A stretch of DNA of 64,000 bases from an uncultured Bacilli bacterium. Lineage in GTDB: Bacteria > Bacillota_I > Bacilli_A > RF39 > UBA660. A program made the translations under genes and the position numbers. The notes beneath the pieces are model-generated. The model was not told where the DNA came from and did no database searches. It was given only the letters and a program-made list of their open reading frames with translations. Below, piece after piece: positions 1 to 9,084 of the stretch. Position 1 is the first letter of the stretch. Each line of letters begins with the position of its first letter. The DNA is taken from positions 5,742 through 69,741 of the forward strand of contig CAKOTD010000004.1 of NCBI GenBank assembly GCA_934120015.1, read 5' to 3'.

Positions 1-723
1 CCTTTGAAATAGCTCTTCTAGTTTAGTACCTTTTAAAATATGAAGCATATGAATTTTTATACCTTGAATATCAAGATTGTTTAAATATTTGGTAGTTTCA
101 AGCATCATTTCTTTTGTTTCATATGGTAAACCATTTATAATATGAACAACCACATTTATATTATTTTCTCTTAATTTTTTCACCATTTCTTCAAAACATT
201 CTAACGTATGACATCTATTAATTAATTTGGTAGTACTTTCATGAATAGTTTGAAGACCTAATTCAATTGTTAGATAAGTTCTTTTACTTAGATTAGTTAG
301 ATATTCTAAACATTCACTAGATATAGAATCAGGTCTAGTTGCAATATTTAATCCAATTACATTATCCAAATTTAATATTGTTTCATATTTTTCTTTTAGA
401 ACATTAACGGGAGCATAAGTATTTGTATGGGCTTGAAAATATCCAATATACTTAGCATTTGGCCATTTCAAGTGTAATATATTTTTTACTTGGTTAAACT
501 GAGTAATTAAATTTTCCTTAGGATTACCTGCATATTCACCACTGCCAGAATTTGAACAATAAATGCACCCATTTTTTCCAACAGTTCCATCTATATTTGG
601 ACAACTAAAACCAGCATTTAAACTTACTTTGAATACTTTACTATTAAATTTTTGCTTATAAAAGTAATCTAAAGTATAATATCTTTTATTTGTATTTGAA
701 TATTTGAAAGGATTATTTAACAT
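1..723 (-). CDS. YhcC-like radical SAM protein (partial, C-terminus outside window)
   Basis: The reverse strand reads open from an ATG at 723 to the window edge, giving 241 residues without a stop. The protein has the radical SAM cluster cysteines C41, C53 and C56 (C-x11-C-x2-C, in the segment CPNIDGTVGKNGCIYC), followed by an IATRPD motif near residue 127 and an IELGLQ motif near 152. This spacing and these motifs are typical of the YhcC/TIGR01212 family, related to the Elp3 radical SAM group. Its reaction is not established. The 3' end lies outside the window. It is divergent from yidD, and the roughly 90-base gap between them carries the yidD promoter. Confidence 0.85.
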   Translation of the reverse strand, partial: MLNNPFKYSNTNKRYYTLDYFYKQKFNSKVFKVSLNAGFSCPNIDGTVGKNGCIYCSNSGSGEYAGNPKENLITQFNQVKNILHLKWPNAKYIGYFQAHTNTYAPVNVLKEKYETILNLDNVIGLNIATRPDSISSECLEYLTNLSKRTYLTIELGLQTIHESTTKLINRCHTLECFEEMVKKLRENNINVVVHIINGLPYETKEMMLETTKYLNNLDIQGIKIHMLHILKGTKLEELFQR

Positions 724-768
724 AAATTATCACCACTTGTTATATTGTATCATATTTTCACTTACTAA

Positions 769-797
769 TTTACAAATTATTATCTTTTTAGTATAAT
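769..797 (+). promoter_or_regulatory. SigA-type promoter of yidD
   Basis: TTTACA at 769-774 and TATAAT at 792-797 are separated by 17 bases. The expected transcription start near 804 falls on the ribosome-binding site GAGG (804-807), so the leader would be extremely short. Confidence 0.7.
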
Positions 798-813
798 ATA
801 TTTGAGGCATATT

Positions 814-1035
814 ATGAAAAAGATACTTATTAAAATTATTAAAATTTATCAAAAAATACCAGGTAATTTTCATGCTTATTGTAAGCATATACCCTCATGT
901 TCTAATTATGCAATAGAAGCTATTAATGAATATGGAAGTATAAAAGGAACTTATTTAAGTATAAAAAGAATTTTAAAATGTAATCCTTTTTCTAAAGGTG
1001 GAATTGATTTAGTGCCAAGAAAAAATAAGGAGTGA
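814..1035 (+). CDS. yidD: YidD, membrane protein insertion efficiency factor
   Basis: This 73-residue protein matches the YidD family: an amphipathic basic N-terminus followed by the conserved run around HIPSCSNYAIEAI, then YGSIKG and CNPFSKGG. YidD is a small membrane-associated protein that assists YidC-dependent insertion of inner membrane proteins. The ATG at 814 is preferred over the upstream TTG at 802, because GAGG at 804-807 sits 6 bases before it and would be inside the coding region of the longer form. The stop TGA overlaps the RBS of the next gene. It is unusual in not being next to rnpA/yidC, which are not in this window. Confidence 0.92.
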   Translation: MKKILIKIIKIYQKIPGNFHAYCKHIPSCSNYAIEAINEYGSIKGTYLSIKRILKCNPFSKGGIDLVPRKNKE

Positions 1036-1040
1036 AGAGA

Positions 1041-1907
1041 ATGAAAAGGATAGTTGGAATAGTTTTTTATCTACTATTTTGTATGAGTTTAACAGGGTGT
1101 TTTAAAAGAGATAATTTTGAGGGGATTAATATTTATACAACAGTTTATCCAATAGAATATATTGTTGAAAGATTATATGGAGAACATAGTAATATTTCAA
1201 GCATTTACCCAGATGGTGTAGATATAAATGATTATGAATTAACCGAAAAACAAATTACTGATTATAGTAAGACCACTTTGTTTACATTTAATGGGCTTGG
1301 TGAAGAGAAAAAGTATGTTAATGAATTTTTTAAGCATAATAAAAGATTAAAAATTATAGATACTACATCTAGTATGGAATATTTAAATGGTATGGAAGAA
1401 TTATGGCTTGATCCATCGAATTTTTTAATGATGGTTCAAAATATTCGTTATGGACTAAAAGAGTATATAAATAATCATTATTTGAAGAATGAGATTGATG
1501 AAAAATATAATAAATTAAAAGAAGAAATTTCAAAATTGGATGCGGATATATATGAAATCAGTGATAACTCTTCTAACAAAACACTAATTGTTTCATCAGA
1601 TTTGCTTAAATTTTTAGAAAAATATAATTTTACGGTTATTTCATTAGAGGAAAATGAAAACTTAACTGAAAAAACTTTGGTAACTGTTGAAAATCTGATT
1701 AATGATGGTAGTGTACATTATATTATAATGTTACAAGGTGAAGAACCAAGTGAAACTATTAAAAAAATAATAGAAGATACAAATATAGAGCTTGTTTATT
1801 TTCACCTAATCACTAATTTAACTGGTGAAGAAAGAAATTTAAAGAAGGATTATATAAGTCTTATGAGTGAGAATATTGATCTTATAAGAAATGAAGTTTA
1901 TGATTAA
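1041..1907 (+). CDS. ZnuA/AdcA-like metal-binding lipoprotein with altered ligands
   Basis: A 288-residue protein with a lipoprotein signal (LTGC, Cys20) and the cluster A-1 solute-binding fold of zinc/manganese ABC transporters (TTVYPIEYIVERLYG near the mature N-terminus, then NDYELT, ELWLDPSNFLMM, SSDLLKFLEKY). In active family members the first segment reads HDYE, the second DPHxWLDP and the third begins with His. Here all three His positions appear replaced (N, E/L, S). No ABC ATPase or permease is adjacent. The start is ATG 1041, served by AAGGAG at 1027-1032. It may have lost metal binding or use other ligands; the substrate is unknown. Confidence 0.75.
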   Translation: MKRIVGIVFYLLFCMSLTGCFKRDNFEGINIYTTVYPIEYIVERLYGEHSNISSIYPDGVDINDYELTEKQITDYSKTTLFTFNGLGEEKKYVNEFFKHNKRLKIIDTTSSMEYLNGMEELWLDPSNFLMMVQNIRYGLKEYINNHYLKNEIDEKYNKLKEEISKLDADIYEISDNSSNKTLIVSSDLLKFLEKYNFTVISLEENENLTEKTLVTVENLINDGSVHYIIMLQGEEPSETIKKIIEDTNIELVYFHLITNLTGEERNLKKDYISLMSENIDLIRNEVYD

Positions 1908-1913
1908 AAATTA

Positions 1914-1942
1914 TTGACATATCTATATCTTTAATGTAAAAT
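1914..1942 (+). promoter_or_regulatory. SigA-type promoter of tRNA-Ser
   Basis: TTGACA at 1914-1919 and TAAAAT at 1937-1942 with a 17-base spacer, 16 bases before the mature tRNA start. Confidence 0.75.
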
Positions 1943-1958
1943 TAATATGTAGTGTTTT

Positions 1959-2049
1959 GGAGTAGTACTCAAGAGGCTGAAGAGGCGCCCCTGCTAAGGG
2001 TGTAGGTCGGGTAACTGGCGCGAAGGTTCAAATCCTTTCTACTCCGCCA
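1959..2049 (+). tRNA. tRNA-Ser (anticodon GCT)
   Basis: Acceptor strands GGAGTAG (1959-1965) and CTACTCC (2039-2045) pair fully. The discriminator is G2046 and CCA is encoded at 2047-2049. The long variable arm marks a class II tRNA, and the anticodon GCT lies at 1993-1995 in loop CTGCTAA. It reads AGC/AGU serine codons. Confidence 0.97.
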
Positions 2050-2059
2050 TTATGTATTT

Positions 2060-2088
2060 AACCTTTGTTTATCAAAGGTTTTTATTTT
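2060..2088 (+). terminator. Intrinsic terminator after tRNA-Ser
   Basis: AACCTTTG (2060-2067) pairs with CAAAGGTT (2073-2080), followed by a T-rich tail. Confidence 0.85.
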
Positions 2089-2132
2089 AATTGGCCTTGT
2101 ATCTAACCTTAAAAGGAATGGTGATAATATAT

Positions 2133-2801
2133 ATGAAAATATTAGATGAGTTAGGCATTAAGTCAGATAACATAAGTTTATATGAGACCGCTTTTACGCA
2201 TACATCTTATGCCAATGAGCATGATACAGAAAGTTATGAAAGACTTGAATATTTAGGTGATGCAGTATTAGAGCTTGTTATGAGTGAATACTTGTATAAA
2301 AATTCTTTGTATGATGAAGGCGTAATGACTAAACTTAGGGCTCATTACGTTTGTGAAAATGCGCTATATGAATATTCATTAAAATTAAAACTAAATGATT
2401 ATTTAAAATTAGGTAAAGGTGAAGAAGAAAATGGGGGAAAATATAGAAAAGCAATAGTTGCTGATATATTTGAAGCATTTATTGGAGCAATGTATCTTGA
2501 TCAGGGAATTGAAATAGTGAAGAATTTTGTAAATATAAGTGTTATACCCTTTATTCAAAATAATGAACTTGATTTTTTTAGTGATTATAAATCAAAACTT
2601 CAAGAATTAGTTCAAACAGATAAAAGAAGTTTAGAATATATTCTTGTTGATGAGGATGGACCTGCACATAATAAAACATTCACAGTTGTTGTAAAGATTG
2701 ATGAAGTAATTTATGGGAAAGGTGTTGCTCATAGTAAAAAAGAAGCAGAACAAGAAGCTGCAAAGGATGCTCTTAGAAAGTCAAAAAATGCAGTACAATA
2801 A
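2133..2801 (+). CDS. rnc: Ribonuclease III
   Basis: A 222-residue double-strand-specific endoribonuclease used in rRNA and mRNA processing. The RNase III signature ERLEYLGDAV is at residues 36-45 and the second catalytic segment ADIFEAFIGA at 110-119, giving metal ligands E39, D43, D111 and E114. A double-stranded RNA-binding domain fills about residues 150-220 (SKKEAEQEAAKDAL near the end). The ATG at 2133 is chosen because GGTGAT lies 7 bases upstream and the family starts here; the longer TTG-initiated form has no RBS. The usual neighbours smc and ftsY are absent; a hypothetical gene overlaps its end. Confidence 0.95.
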   Translation: MKILDELGIKSDNISLYETAFTHTSYANEHDTESYERLEYLGDAVLELVMSEYLYKNSLYDEGVMTKLRAHYVCENALYEYSLKLKLNDYLKLGKGEEENGGKYRKAIVADIFEAFIGAMYLDQGIEIVKNFVNISVIPFIQNNELDFFSDYKSKLQELVQTDKRSLEYILVDEDGPAHNKTFTVVVKIDEVIYGKGVAHSKKEAEQEAAKDALRKSKNAVQ

Positions 2802-3939
2802 AGAACTTATAGAAGAAATACTTTTTAAGACTGTTTTACCAAATCTAAAAAACGGATATATTGAAGTGCCAGTGTATGATAATAATTTTAATGGAGAAAA
2901 AATTACATTTAATATTACTATAGATGCATTTGACAAAGAAAGTCCTTATTATCTAAATATCTATGATAAAGACAGATTAATAAATTTATTATATGAATAT
3001 ACAAATACTATAGTTGAGTTCGATAATAATATTAACTCTGAAAATATTTATGATAAGATTACATATTATCTTACATTGATTTGGGCAAATGCAACTTATG
3101 AGGATTTAAGAGATCCTTTAAGTTTTATTCAAAGATATATTGATTTTAATAATAATCAAACTTTTGATAGTATTAACTATTCAAGTAATATTGGTTATTT
3201 TGATGGAGCGGATATTGACATTATCATAAAAAGAGAACCTTTAAATATGGAAACACCTTATTCATTTGGTGCAATAATAAGGTTGTCTGATAATATTTAT
3301 CAATTGCCGTCCATATGCTATGGAATTAGTGATAATACATGTTATATATATTCTGTTCAAAATGGTAAAAATAATTTAAACTCTGAATTTGAAAAAAGAA
3401 TAAAAAGAGCATTATATAAATTAAATGAAGGAGTTTCATTATCGGAAAGTAATGATTTTAAAGAATATAAACAGATTGAAGGAAACCAAAAAAATATCAA
3501 TGATATCTTTTATCCAGAAAATATTAGTGATGTTTCAGTATCTGCCATACTTGTTTTAACTATTTTTATGGATTTGTTATATGATATGAATATAAATAAG
3601 ATAAAAGTTGTGCCATTTCTTCCAATTAGATATAAAAATAAGGTGGATTCATATAAGAAAATATATGATAATAAATTAAAAACTTTGAATATTAAAGAAG
3701 ATGAAGTTATCAGACAGGAACTTTATAAAAAAAGAATGGCAATTCAAAGAAATTTAACTGATAAATTTATAAGGAATTTTATGAGAATAAAATATCATTT
3801 TAATGGAATTGATATTTTATCTTATCCTATGGAATTTGATGAATATCTTACAATTTGGATTAATAATATGGATTGTAATAATAATAAATTAATAGAAAAT
3901 ATAATTGAAAATAAAGTAAAAAATAGTCATACATTATAA
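2788..3939 (+). CDS. Hypothetical protein, about 383 residues
   Basis: Not recognised. The ATG at 2788 overlaps the end of rnc by 14 bases, suggesting translational coupling; the longer form starting at 2713 would lie deep inside rnc. The protein is soluble-looking, Asn/Ile/Tyr/Lys-rich, with no clear signal peptide and one moderately hydrophobic stretch (SAILVLTIFMDLLYDM) in the middle. A basic helical segment follows (LYKKRMAIQRNLTDKFIRN). It sits between rnc and yebC, so a role in RNA metabolism is possible but only inferred from context. Confidence 0.7.
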   Translation: MQYNKELIEEILFKTVLPNLKNGYIEVPVYDNNFNGEKITFNITIDAFDKESPYYLNIYDKDRLINLLYEYTNTIVEFDNNINSENIYDKITYYLTLIWANATYEDLRDPLSFIQRYIDFNNNQTFDSINYSSNIGYFDGADIDIIIKREPLNMETPYSFGAIIRLSDNIYQLPSICYGISDNTCYIYSVQNGKNNLNSEFEKRIKRALYKLNEGVSLSESNDFKEYKQIEGNQKNINDIFYPENISDVSVSAILVLTIFMDLLYDMNINKIKVVPFLPIRYKNKVDSYKKIYDNKLKTLNIKEDEVIRQELYKKRMAIQRNLTDKFIRNFMRIKYHFNGIDILSYPMEFDEYLTIWINNMDCNNNKLIENIIENKVKNSHTL

Positions 3940-4008
3940 ATATATACAAATTATCTTGTCAAAAATGTATAATTTTAGTAAAATAAATTTGAGAAATGGG
4001 TGATATAG

Positions 4009-4725
4009 ATGGGAAGAGCTTACGAGGTAAGAAAGGCAAGTATTCAAAAAACTGGTGCTGCAAGAGGAAAAGTATACTCTATGTATGCAAAGGAAATATA
4101 TCAGGCAGCTAAAAATGGAGGTACTGAAGTAACTAGTAACGCAACACTTAGAAGATTAATTGAAAGAGCAAAAAAAGAACAAGTACCAAGTGATATTATT
4201 AAAAGAGCTATTGATAAAGTAAATAGTGGGGTTGATGAAAATTATCAAACTGCTACTTATGAAATGTTTGGACCTACAGGTTCAACACTTGTAATTGATT
4301 GTTTGACTGACAATCTAAATAGAAGTATTAGTGATTTAAGAGCGGTTGCAAATAAATGTCATGTCAAAATGGGAGCACAAGGAAGTGTACTATTTAACTA
4401 TGATCATTTATGCATAGTTGGTTTTAAAGGATTGAATGAAGAAGAAACTATGAATGCTTTAATCGAAAATAATGCCGATTTTGTTGATATGGAATTAGAT
4501 GGTGATATAATAATTGTATATGGTAATCCTCAAAATCTATATCAAATCAAAGAAGCAATCAATAAGGCAAAACCTGGTATTGAGTTTGAAATGGACGAAA
4601 TATCATATATACCAAAGGAAAAAATTACATTATCTGGTGAAGATAAGTTATTGTTTGAAAAAATACTTACTATGTTAGATGATGTTGAAGATGTTCAAAA
4701 TGTTTATCATAATGTAGAAATGTAG
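4009..4725 (+). CDS. yebC: YebC/TACO1 family protein
   Basis: A 238-residue member of the YebC/PmpR family, with the N-terminal signature MGRAYEVRKASIQKTGAARG. The conserved NATLRRLIERAKKEQVPSD segment follows, then YEMFGPTGSTLVIDCLTDN and MGAQGSVLFNY. Family members are described as DNA-binding regulators and, more recently, as factors relieving ribosome stalling. GGGTGAT lies just upstream of the ATG. It has its own promoter region (TAAAAT about 30 bases upstream) and a terminator directly after the stop, so it is probably monocistronic. Confidence 0.93.
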   Translation: MGRAYEVRKASIQKTGAARGKVYSMYAKEIYQAAKNGGTEVTSNATLRRLIERAKKEQVPSDIIKRAIDKVNSGVDENYQTATYEMFGPTGSTLVIDCLTDNLNRSISDLRAVANKCHVKMGAQGSVLFNYDHLCIVGFKGLNEEETMNALIENNADFVDMELDGDIIIVYGNPQNLYQIKEAINKAKPGIEFEMDEISYIPKEKITLSGEDKLLFEKILTMLDDVEDVQNVYHNVEM

Positions 4726-4749
4726 AAGATTTTTTATCTTCTTTTTTTG
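4724..4749 (+). terminator. Intrinsic terminator after yebC
   Basis: AGAAGAT (4724-4730) pairs with ATCTTCT (4736-4742), then seven T. The stem starts inside the stop codon. Confidence 0.88.
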
Positions 4750-4818
4750 TAAATATCCTTTTTTATCTTTTTCTTTCATTAGATATATGATAAAATGAAT
4801 TTGTATGGTGGTGATGAT

Positions 4819-6102
4819 ATGACAAGAATAAATGTATTACCTGCAGATACATATTATTTAATTAATAAGTCTTTTTTTACAGAACAAGATAGAAAAATGT
4901 TAACAATGTTTTATCAACCAATTATTGGAGTAATTGCCACTAGCCTTTATTTTACCCTATGGTCATTCTTGGATAGAGAAGAAGACAAAAAAGAAAAATT
5001 ATATACACATTATCATTTAATGACAAATATGAAATTAAAACTCGATGTTATAGTTGAGGCAAGAGAAAAATTAGAAGGAATTGGTCTTTTAAAGACATAT
5101 TGTAGAAAGAATGAAAATGGAAATACTTTTATCTATGAAATGTTTTCTCCTTTATCAGTTTCTGAATTTCTAAGCAGCCCCTTATTAAATACTTTATTAA
5201 TAAGTAACATTGGGGAAAATGATTACAAAAAATTGATTAGTAATTTCGAAATAAAAAAACCTAACTATGATGATTATATAGATATTACCTGTAGTTTTAA
5301 AGATATTTATAATATAAAGAATGATGAAAAAATCGTAAACTTTGATAATAGTTATGAAAAAAAGAGTTCTAATAATATTAATGTAAAATGTAATATTGAT
5401 ATTGATTCAGTTCTTGACATGATACCTGATGAGATGCTAAATAAAAATAGGATAAGCAAAGAAATTATTGATTTAATAAATAATTTAGTATATTTATATG
5501 ATTTTAATGAGGAACAATTAAAAAATGTATTGATTAATTCATTAGATACTTCTCATGTAATTGATAAAGAAAAATTAAGGTATAATGCAAGAAATTTATA
5601 TAAATTTGATCATCATAGTTCAAAGCCTACAGCTATATATAAAACTAGTTCAAATAAGATAAGTGATACTGATGTATCAAATAAATCAAAAATAATATAT
5701 TCGTTTGAAAACACTTCTCCTTATGATTTTTTAGTAAGTAAATATAACGGGGCGGTTCCTGCAAAAACAGATGTTAAATTAATAGAGTTTTTACTTGTTG
5801 ATATGAAGCTAGAACCATCAGTGGTAAATGTATTAATTGATTATGTTTTAAAAACAAATAATAATAAATTAACCAAATCTTATGTAGAAACCATAGCTGG
5901 GCAATGGAAAAGAAATAATATCAGCACTGCTAGTGATGCTCTTAGTTTTGCAAAGAGAGAGTATTGCAATACAAGAAAAGGAAAAATTGCAAAAAAACAA
6001 GATAGTCCTAAGTGGCTCAACAAAAAGATAGAATCTACTATTGCTACAAAAGAAGAACAAGAAAATATAACAAAAATGTTAAAAGAGTTAGTTGGTGAAT
6101 AA
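4819..6102 (+). CDS. dnaB: DnaB-type helicase loader / replication initiation membrane attachment protein
   Basis: A 427-residue protein of the Firmicutes DnaB (not the helicase) family. It works with DnaI to load the replicative helicase at oriC and at restart sites. The N-terminal DnaB/DnaD winged-helix region is visible (VLPADTYYLINKSFFTEQD, MLTMFYQPIIG), and a second DDBH2-like domain lies near residues 300-390 (YDFLVSKYNGAVPA, VVNVLIDYVLK, YVETIAGQWKR). The ATG at 4819 follows GGTGGTGATG; the upstream ATG at 4795 would put that RBS in the coding sequence. It overlaps dnaI by one base, as expected for the dnaB-dnaI operon. Confidence 0.92.
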   Translation: MTRINVLPADTYYLINKSFFTEQDRKMLTMFYQPIIGVIATSLYFTLWSFLDREEDKKEKLYTHYHLMTNMKLKLDVIVEAREKLEGIGLLKTYCRKNENGNTFIYEMFSPLSVSEFLSSPLLNTLLISNIGENDYKKLISNFEIKKPNYDDYIDITCSFKDIYNIKNDEKIVNFDNSYEKKSSNNINVKCNIDIDSVLDMIPDEMLNKNRISKEIIDLINNLVYLYDFNEEQLKNVLINSLDTSHVIDKEKLRYNARNLYKFDHHSSKPTAIYKTSSNKISDTDVSNKSKIIYSFENTSPYDFLVSKYNGAVPAKTDVKLIEFLLVDMKLEPSVVNVLIDYVLKTNNNKLTKSYVETIAGQWKRNNISTASDALSFAKREYCNTRKGKIAKKQDSPKWLNKKIESTIATKEEQENITKMLKELVGE

Positions 6103-7016
6103 TGAAAACAATTGAAAAAGAAATTAAAAATTCACGTTTTGGAGTTGCTTCAATGGGGAATTTATATGCAAATTATGAGGAAGCACTAAAAAATGAAAAG
6201 TTTAAGAATTTAGTGGAAAAATTGGGTATTGATTCTAAAATACTTATGAAATATACTTCAAGTTTAGAGGAATCTGCTAATGAATATTATAATTGTACTC
6301 ATTGTAAAAACATTTGCACATGTAAAAATAAAATTATTGGTTATGCCTATTTACCTAAAATTAATGGAAAAAATCTTAGTTTTGATTATGTATCATGCAA
6401 GAAGAAAATGAAAATAGATAAAGAAAATAAACATATTAAAAATATTTATCTTTATGACATACCGGAAGAAATTAAAAATGCTAAGATAACTGAAATATAT
6501 ACCCAATACAAAGAAAGATATGAGACAATAAAGTGGTTAAATGATTTTATTAAAAATTATCAAAAAGGAGGGAAAGGACTTTACTTACACGGAAATTTTG
6601 GTAGTGGTAAAACGTATTTGATAGCAGCTGCTTTTAATGAACTTGCTAAGAAGAATATTAAAAGTGCTATTGTATTTTGGCCAGAATTTTTAAGAGATTT
6701 AAAAACATCATTTCAAACAGATTTTAAAGAAAAATATGAGAAAATTAAAAAGGTAGAGCTTCTAATGATTGATGATATTGGTGCTGAAAACACAACTAAT
6801 TGGGGTAGGGATGAGATATTATGCCCACTTCTGCAATATCGTATGGAAAATCATTTAACAACATTTTTTACCTCAAATCTAACAATTGATAGTTTAGAGC
6901 AACATTTTGAGGTAACAAAGGATAATGTACAAGAAATGAAAGCTAAGAGATTAATTGAGAGAATAAAACAATTAACAATTGATATTGAAATGCTAAGTGA
7001 TAATTTAAGAAAGTAG
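6102..7016 (+). CDS. dnaI: Primosomal protein DnaI (helicase-loading AAA+ ATPase)
   Basis: A 304-residue protein. The N-terminus carries four clustered cysteines (C65, C68, C72, C74) consistent with the zinc-binding helicase-interaction domain. The AAA+ core has Walker A GNFGSGKT at 164-171 and Walker B LLMIDDIG around 220-227, with a sensor TSN segment after. It loads the DnaC-type replicative helicase together with DnaB. The start ATG overlaps the dnaB stop (TAATG), indicating coupled translation. Confidence 0.95.
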   Translation: MKTIEKEIKNSRFGVASMGNLYANYEEALKNEKFKNLVEKLGIDSKILMKYTSSLEESANEYYNCTHCKNICTCKNKIIGYAYLPKINGKNLSFDYVSCKKKMKIDKENKHIKNIYLYDIPEEIKNAKITEIYTQYKERYETIKWLNDFIKNYQKGGKGLYLHGNFGSGKTYLIAAAFNELAKKNIKSAIVFWPEFLRDLKTSFQTDFKEKYEKIKKVELLMIDDIGAENTTNWGRDEILCPLLQYRMENHLTTFFTSNLTIDSLEQHFEVTKDNVQEMKAKRLIERIKQLTIDIEMLSDNLRK

Positions 7017-7031
7017 TATAAGGTGAACTTT

Positions 7032-8981
7032 ATGGATAATAATACTTCAAGTACAAAATTAAAACAACTTAAAAGAGTATTAATACAATACCCAAATTTG
7101 GAATTTGAACAATTAAAAGATACTCTTTTAATTGACAATAACATACTGTTATTGTCACTATTAGAAAAATTATTATCTAAAGATATTAATTCAATAAGTT
7201 ATATAAAATATAATAATGATTATAATTATTTAATAACTTGTCTAAAACATATATTATATATTTTTACTAATTATAGTAAAAGTGTTGGAATAGATGAGCT
7301 AGAAGGATTAGAAAGAATTAGAAATAGTATTATTCAAAAAAGAAAAGAGAATAATGGTAAAATACCTAATCATTTAAAATATATATATGATAAATTATTA
7401 TTTATAATTAAACCTCTTATAGATTTACATGATAAAGATAACAACAAAAAACATGAAAAGCAAAAAAACAATAATAGTGCATTATATAAATTAGCCGAAA
7501 AAATAATATTCAAATATAATAAATTCGATTATTTTTACCAAATAGCAAAAATATACCCTGATATAATAAATTGTTTAGATAGTGATAACATTCCATTGAT
7601 TCAAAGAATTATTGAAAAACAAATAAGAAATTATAAAAAACATTGTAATATAGAAAAACTATTATATTTTGAATCATTAATAAAGTATATTTTACAATCT
7701 TCAGCTTTTTATCTGACAAAAGTGCAGATAACATCAATTTTAAATTATTTGAAAGCAGAAGAAGATATTATTTTAAATAGTGATGAAGATAAAGAAGATT
7801 TAAATCTAAGTGTGTTTATAGATAATTGTTTTAATATTTTAAAGAAGAATAGTAAAAATATTACTAGTGTAAAATGTGAAAGAGAACTATTAAAAAAGTA
7901 TTCAATAAAAAGTGCTGATGAACTATGTACTTTTGTTAATGCTGGTAATACTTTACTTGATGATAATTTGGAAGACTATACTGACAAAAGAATTATTACT
8001 ATGGATTTATCTTCAAATACAAAAATATATGATGATGCGGTTTCGTGTGAGATTCTTCCTAACGGTAATTATTTGATTGGAATATATATTGCTGATGCTG
8101 CATCTATTATAAAAGAAGAAAGTAATATTGATTTGGTAGCTTATGAACTATGTGAAAATATATATTTACCTGATAAATTTATAGGAATGCTGCCAGATAA
8201 TCTTTCTGAATATTTGTCTTTAAGTGCTGGTTCATTTAAAAGAGCATTAGCTTACATGTTTGAGTTTGATCAAAAGTGTAATATGCATGATTTTAAAGTC
8301 AAAAATGTAGTTATAAAAGTTGATAAAAATTTAACATTTTCTAATGCTCAAAAGTTATATTATGTAAATCATAATAATGAACAAGGTCAAATATTAAAAG
8401 ACTTAATACACTTTAGTAAATCTATACATGATTCAAATTTTTATAATACATCTTATCATTTGATAAAAGAAGAGAAGAGAAAATTATCACATAAAGATGA
8501 ATATCATACCAATAATGATTGTAGTAAATCTTTAGAAACTCTGATGATTTTAGTCAATTATTCTATGGCTAAGTTTTTTTCGGAAAATAATTATCCTCTT
8601 TTATATCGAGTAAACTCATCTCATGTTGATTCTGATATGATAGGTACACTTAAGAACTTTTCTACAAGTAATTATTTGCCAAATGAGATAATTAAGAATA
8701 TTGATAAACTTTGTTCAAGATCAAAATATTCAAGTTTTAATAATGGCCATAATGGACTTAATTTATCATGTTATTGTCATAATACAAATCCAATTAGGAG
8801 TTATGCATCATTATTGAACCAAAGAATAATCAAAAAAGAGTTTATAGAAGGGGGACTTACTAAAGAGGAAATCACAAAATATGAAATGTTAATGCCTAGA
8901 ATAGCTTCACATATTAATTCTTGTATCAAAAGGCATGAATGTTTTAGTGATGAATACATAAAAATATTAACAAAAAAATAA
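7032..8981 (+). CDS. RNB-domain (RNase II/R-like) protein, divergent
   Basis: A 649-residue protein. The N-terminal ~300 residues are unrecognised, helical and Lys/Asn-rich. From about residue 318 it resembles the RNB exoribonuclease catalytic domain (DAVSCEILPNGNYLIGIYIA, MLPDNLSEYLSLSAGS), with a C-terminal part matching the RNB end (LMILVNYSMAKFF...YPLLYRV). Of the four catalytic Asp of RNase II, the first (D325) and last pair (D334, D335) are visible. The second (Asp in EDMDD) is replaced by K/I with a one-residue shift. No cold-shock or S1 domains are seen. The gene follows dnaI by 15 bases with AAGGTGA upstream of ATG 7032. RNase activity is uncertain. Confidence 0.75.
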   Translation: MDNNTSSTKLKQLKRVLIQYPNLEFEQLKDTLLIDNNILLLSLLEKLLSKDINSISYIKYNNDYNYLITCLKHILYIFTNYSKSVGIDELEGLERIRNSIIQKRKENNGKIPNHLKYIYDKLLFIIKPLIDLHDKDNNKKHEKQKNNNSALYKLAEKIIFKYNKFDYFYQIAKIYPDIINCLDSDNIPLIQRIIEKQIRNYKKHCNIEKLLYFESLIKYILQSSAFYLTKVQITSILNYLKAEEDIILNSDEDKEDLNLSVFIDNCFNILKKNSKNITSVKCERELLKKYSIKSADELCTFVNAGNTLLDDNLEDYTDKRIITMDLSSNTKIYDDAVSCEILPNGNYLIGIYIADAASIIKEESNIDLVAYELCENIYLPDKFIGMLPDNLSEYLSLSAGSFKRALAYMFEFDQKCNMHDFKVKNVVIKVDKNLTFSNAQKLYYVNHNNEQGQILKDLIHFSKSIHDSNFYNTSYHLIKEEKRKLSHKDEYHTNNDCSKSLETLMILVNYSMAKFFSENNYPLLYRVNSSHVDSDMIGTLKNFSTSNYLPNEIIKNIDKLCSRSKYSSFNNGHNGLNLSCYCHNTNPIRSYASLLNQRIIKKEFIEGGLTKEEITKYEMLMPRIASHINSCIKRHECFSDEYIKILTKK

Positions 8982-8988
8982 AATAATA

Positions 8989-9084
8989 TTTACAATTTAT
9001 TGCAGTTTTGGTATAATCTTTTTGAGTATTGATTACTCCTTGCTTTTTTTGAAAAGCCAAATAGACCATAAGGAGGTGTTAGGA
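8989..9084 (+). promoter_or_regulatory. rpsF operon promoter and leader
   Basis: TTTACA (8989-8994) and TATAAT (9012-9017), 17-base spacer. The ~60-base leader contains a weak stem GCTTTT/AAAAGC (about 9042-9057) before AAGGAGG. Many bacteria carry an S6:S18-binding autoregulatory leader here; I cannot confirm its conserved CCG bulge. Confidence 0.6.
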
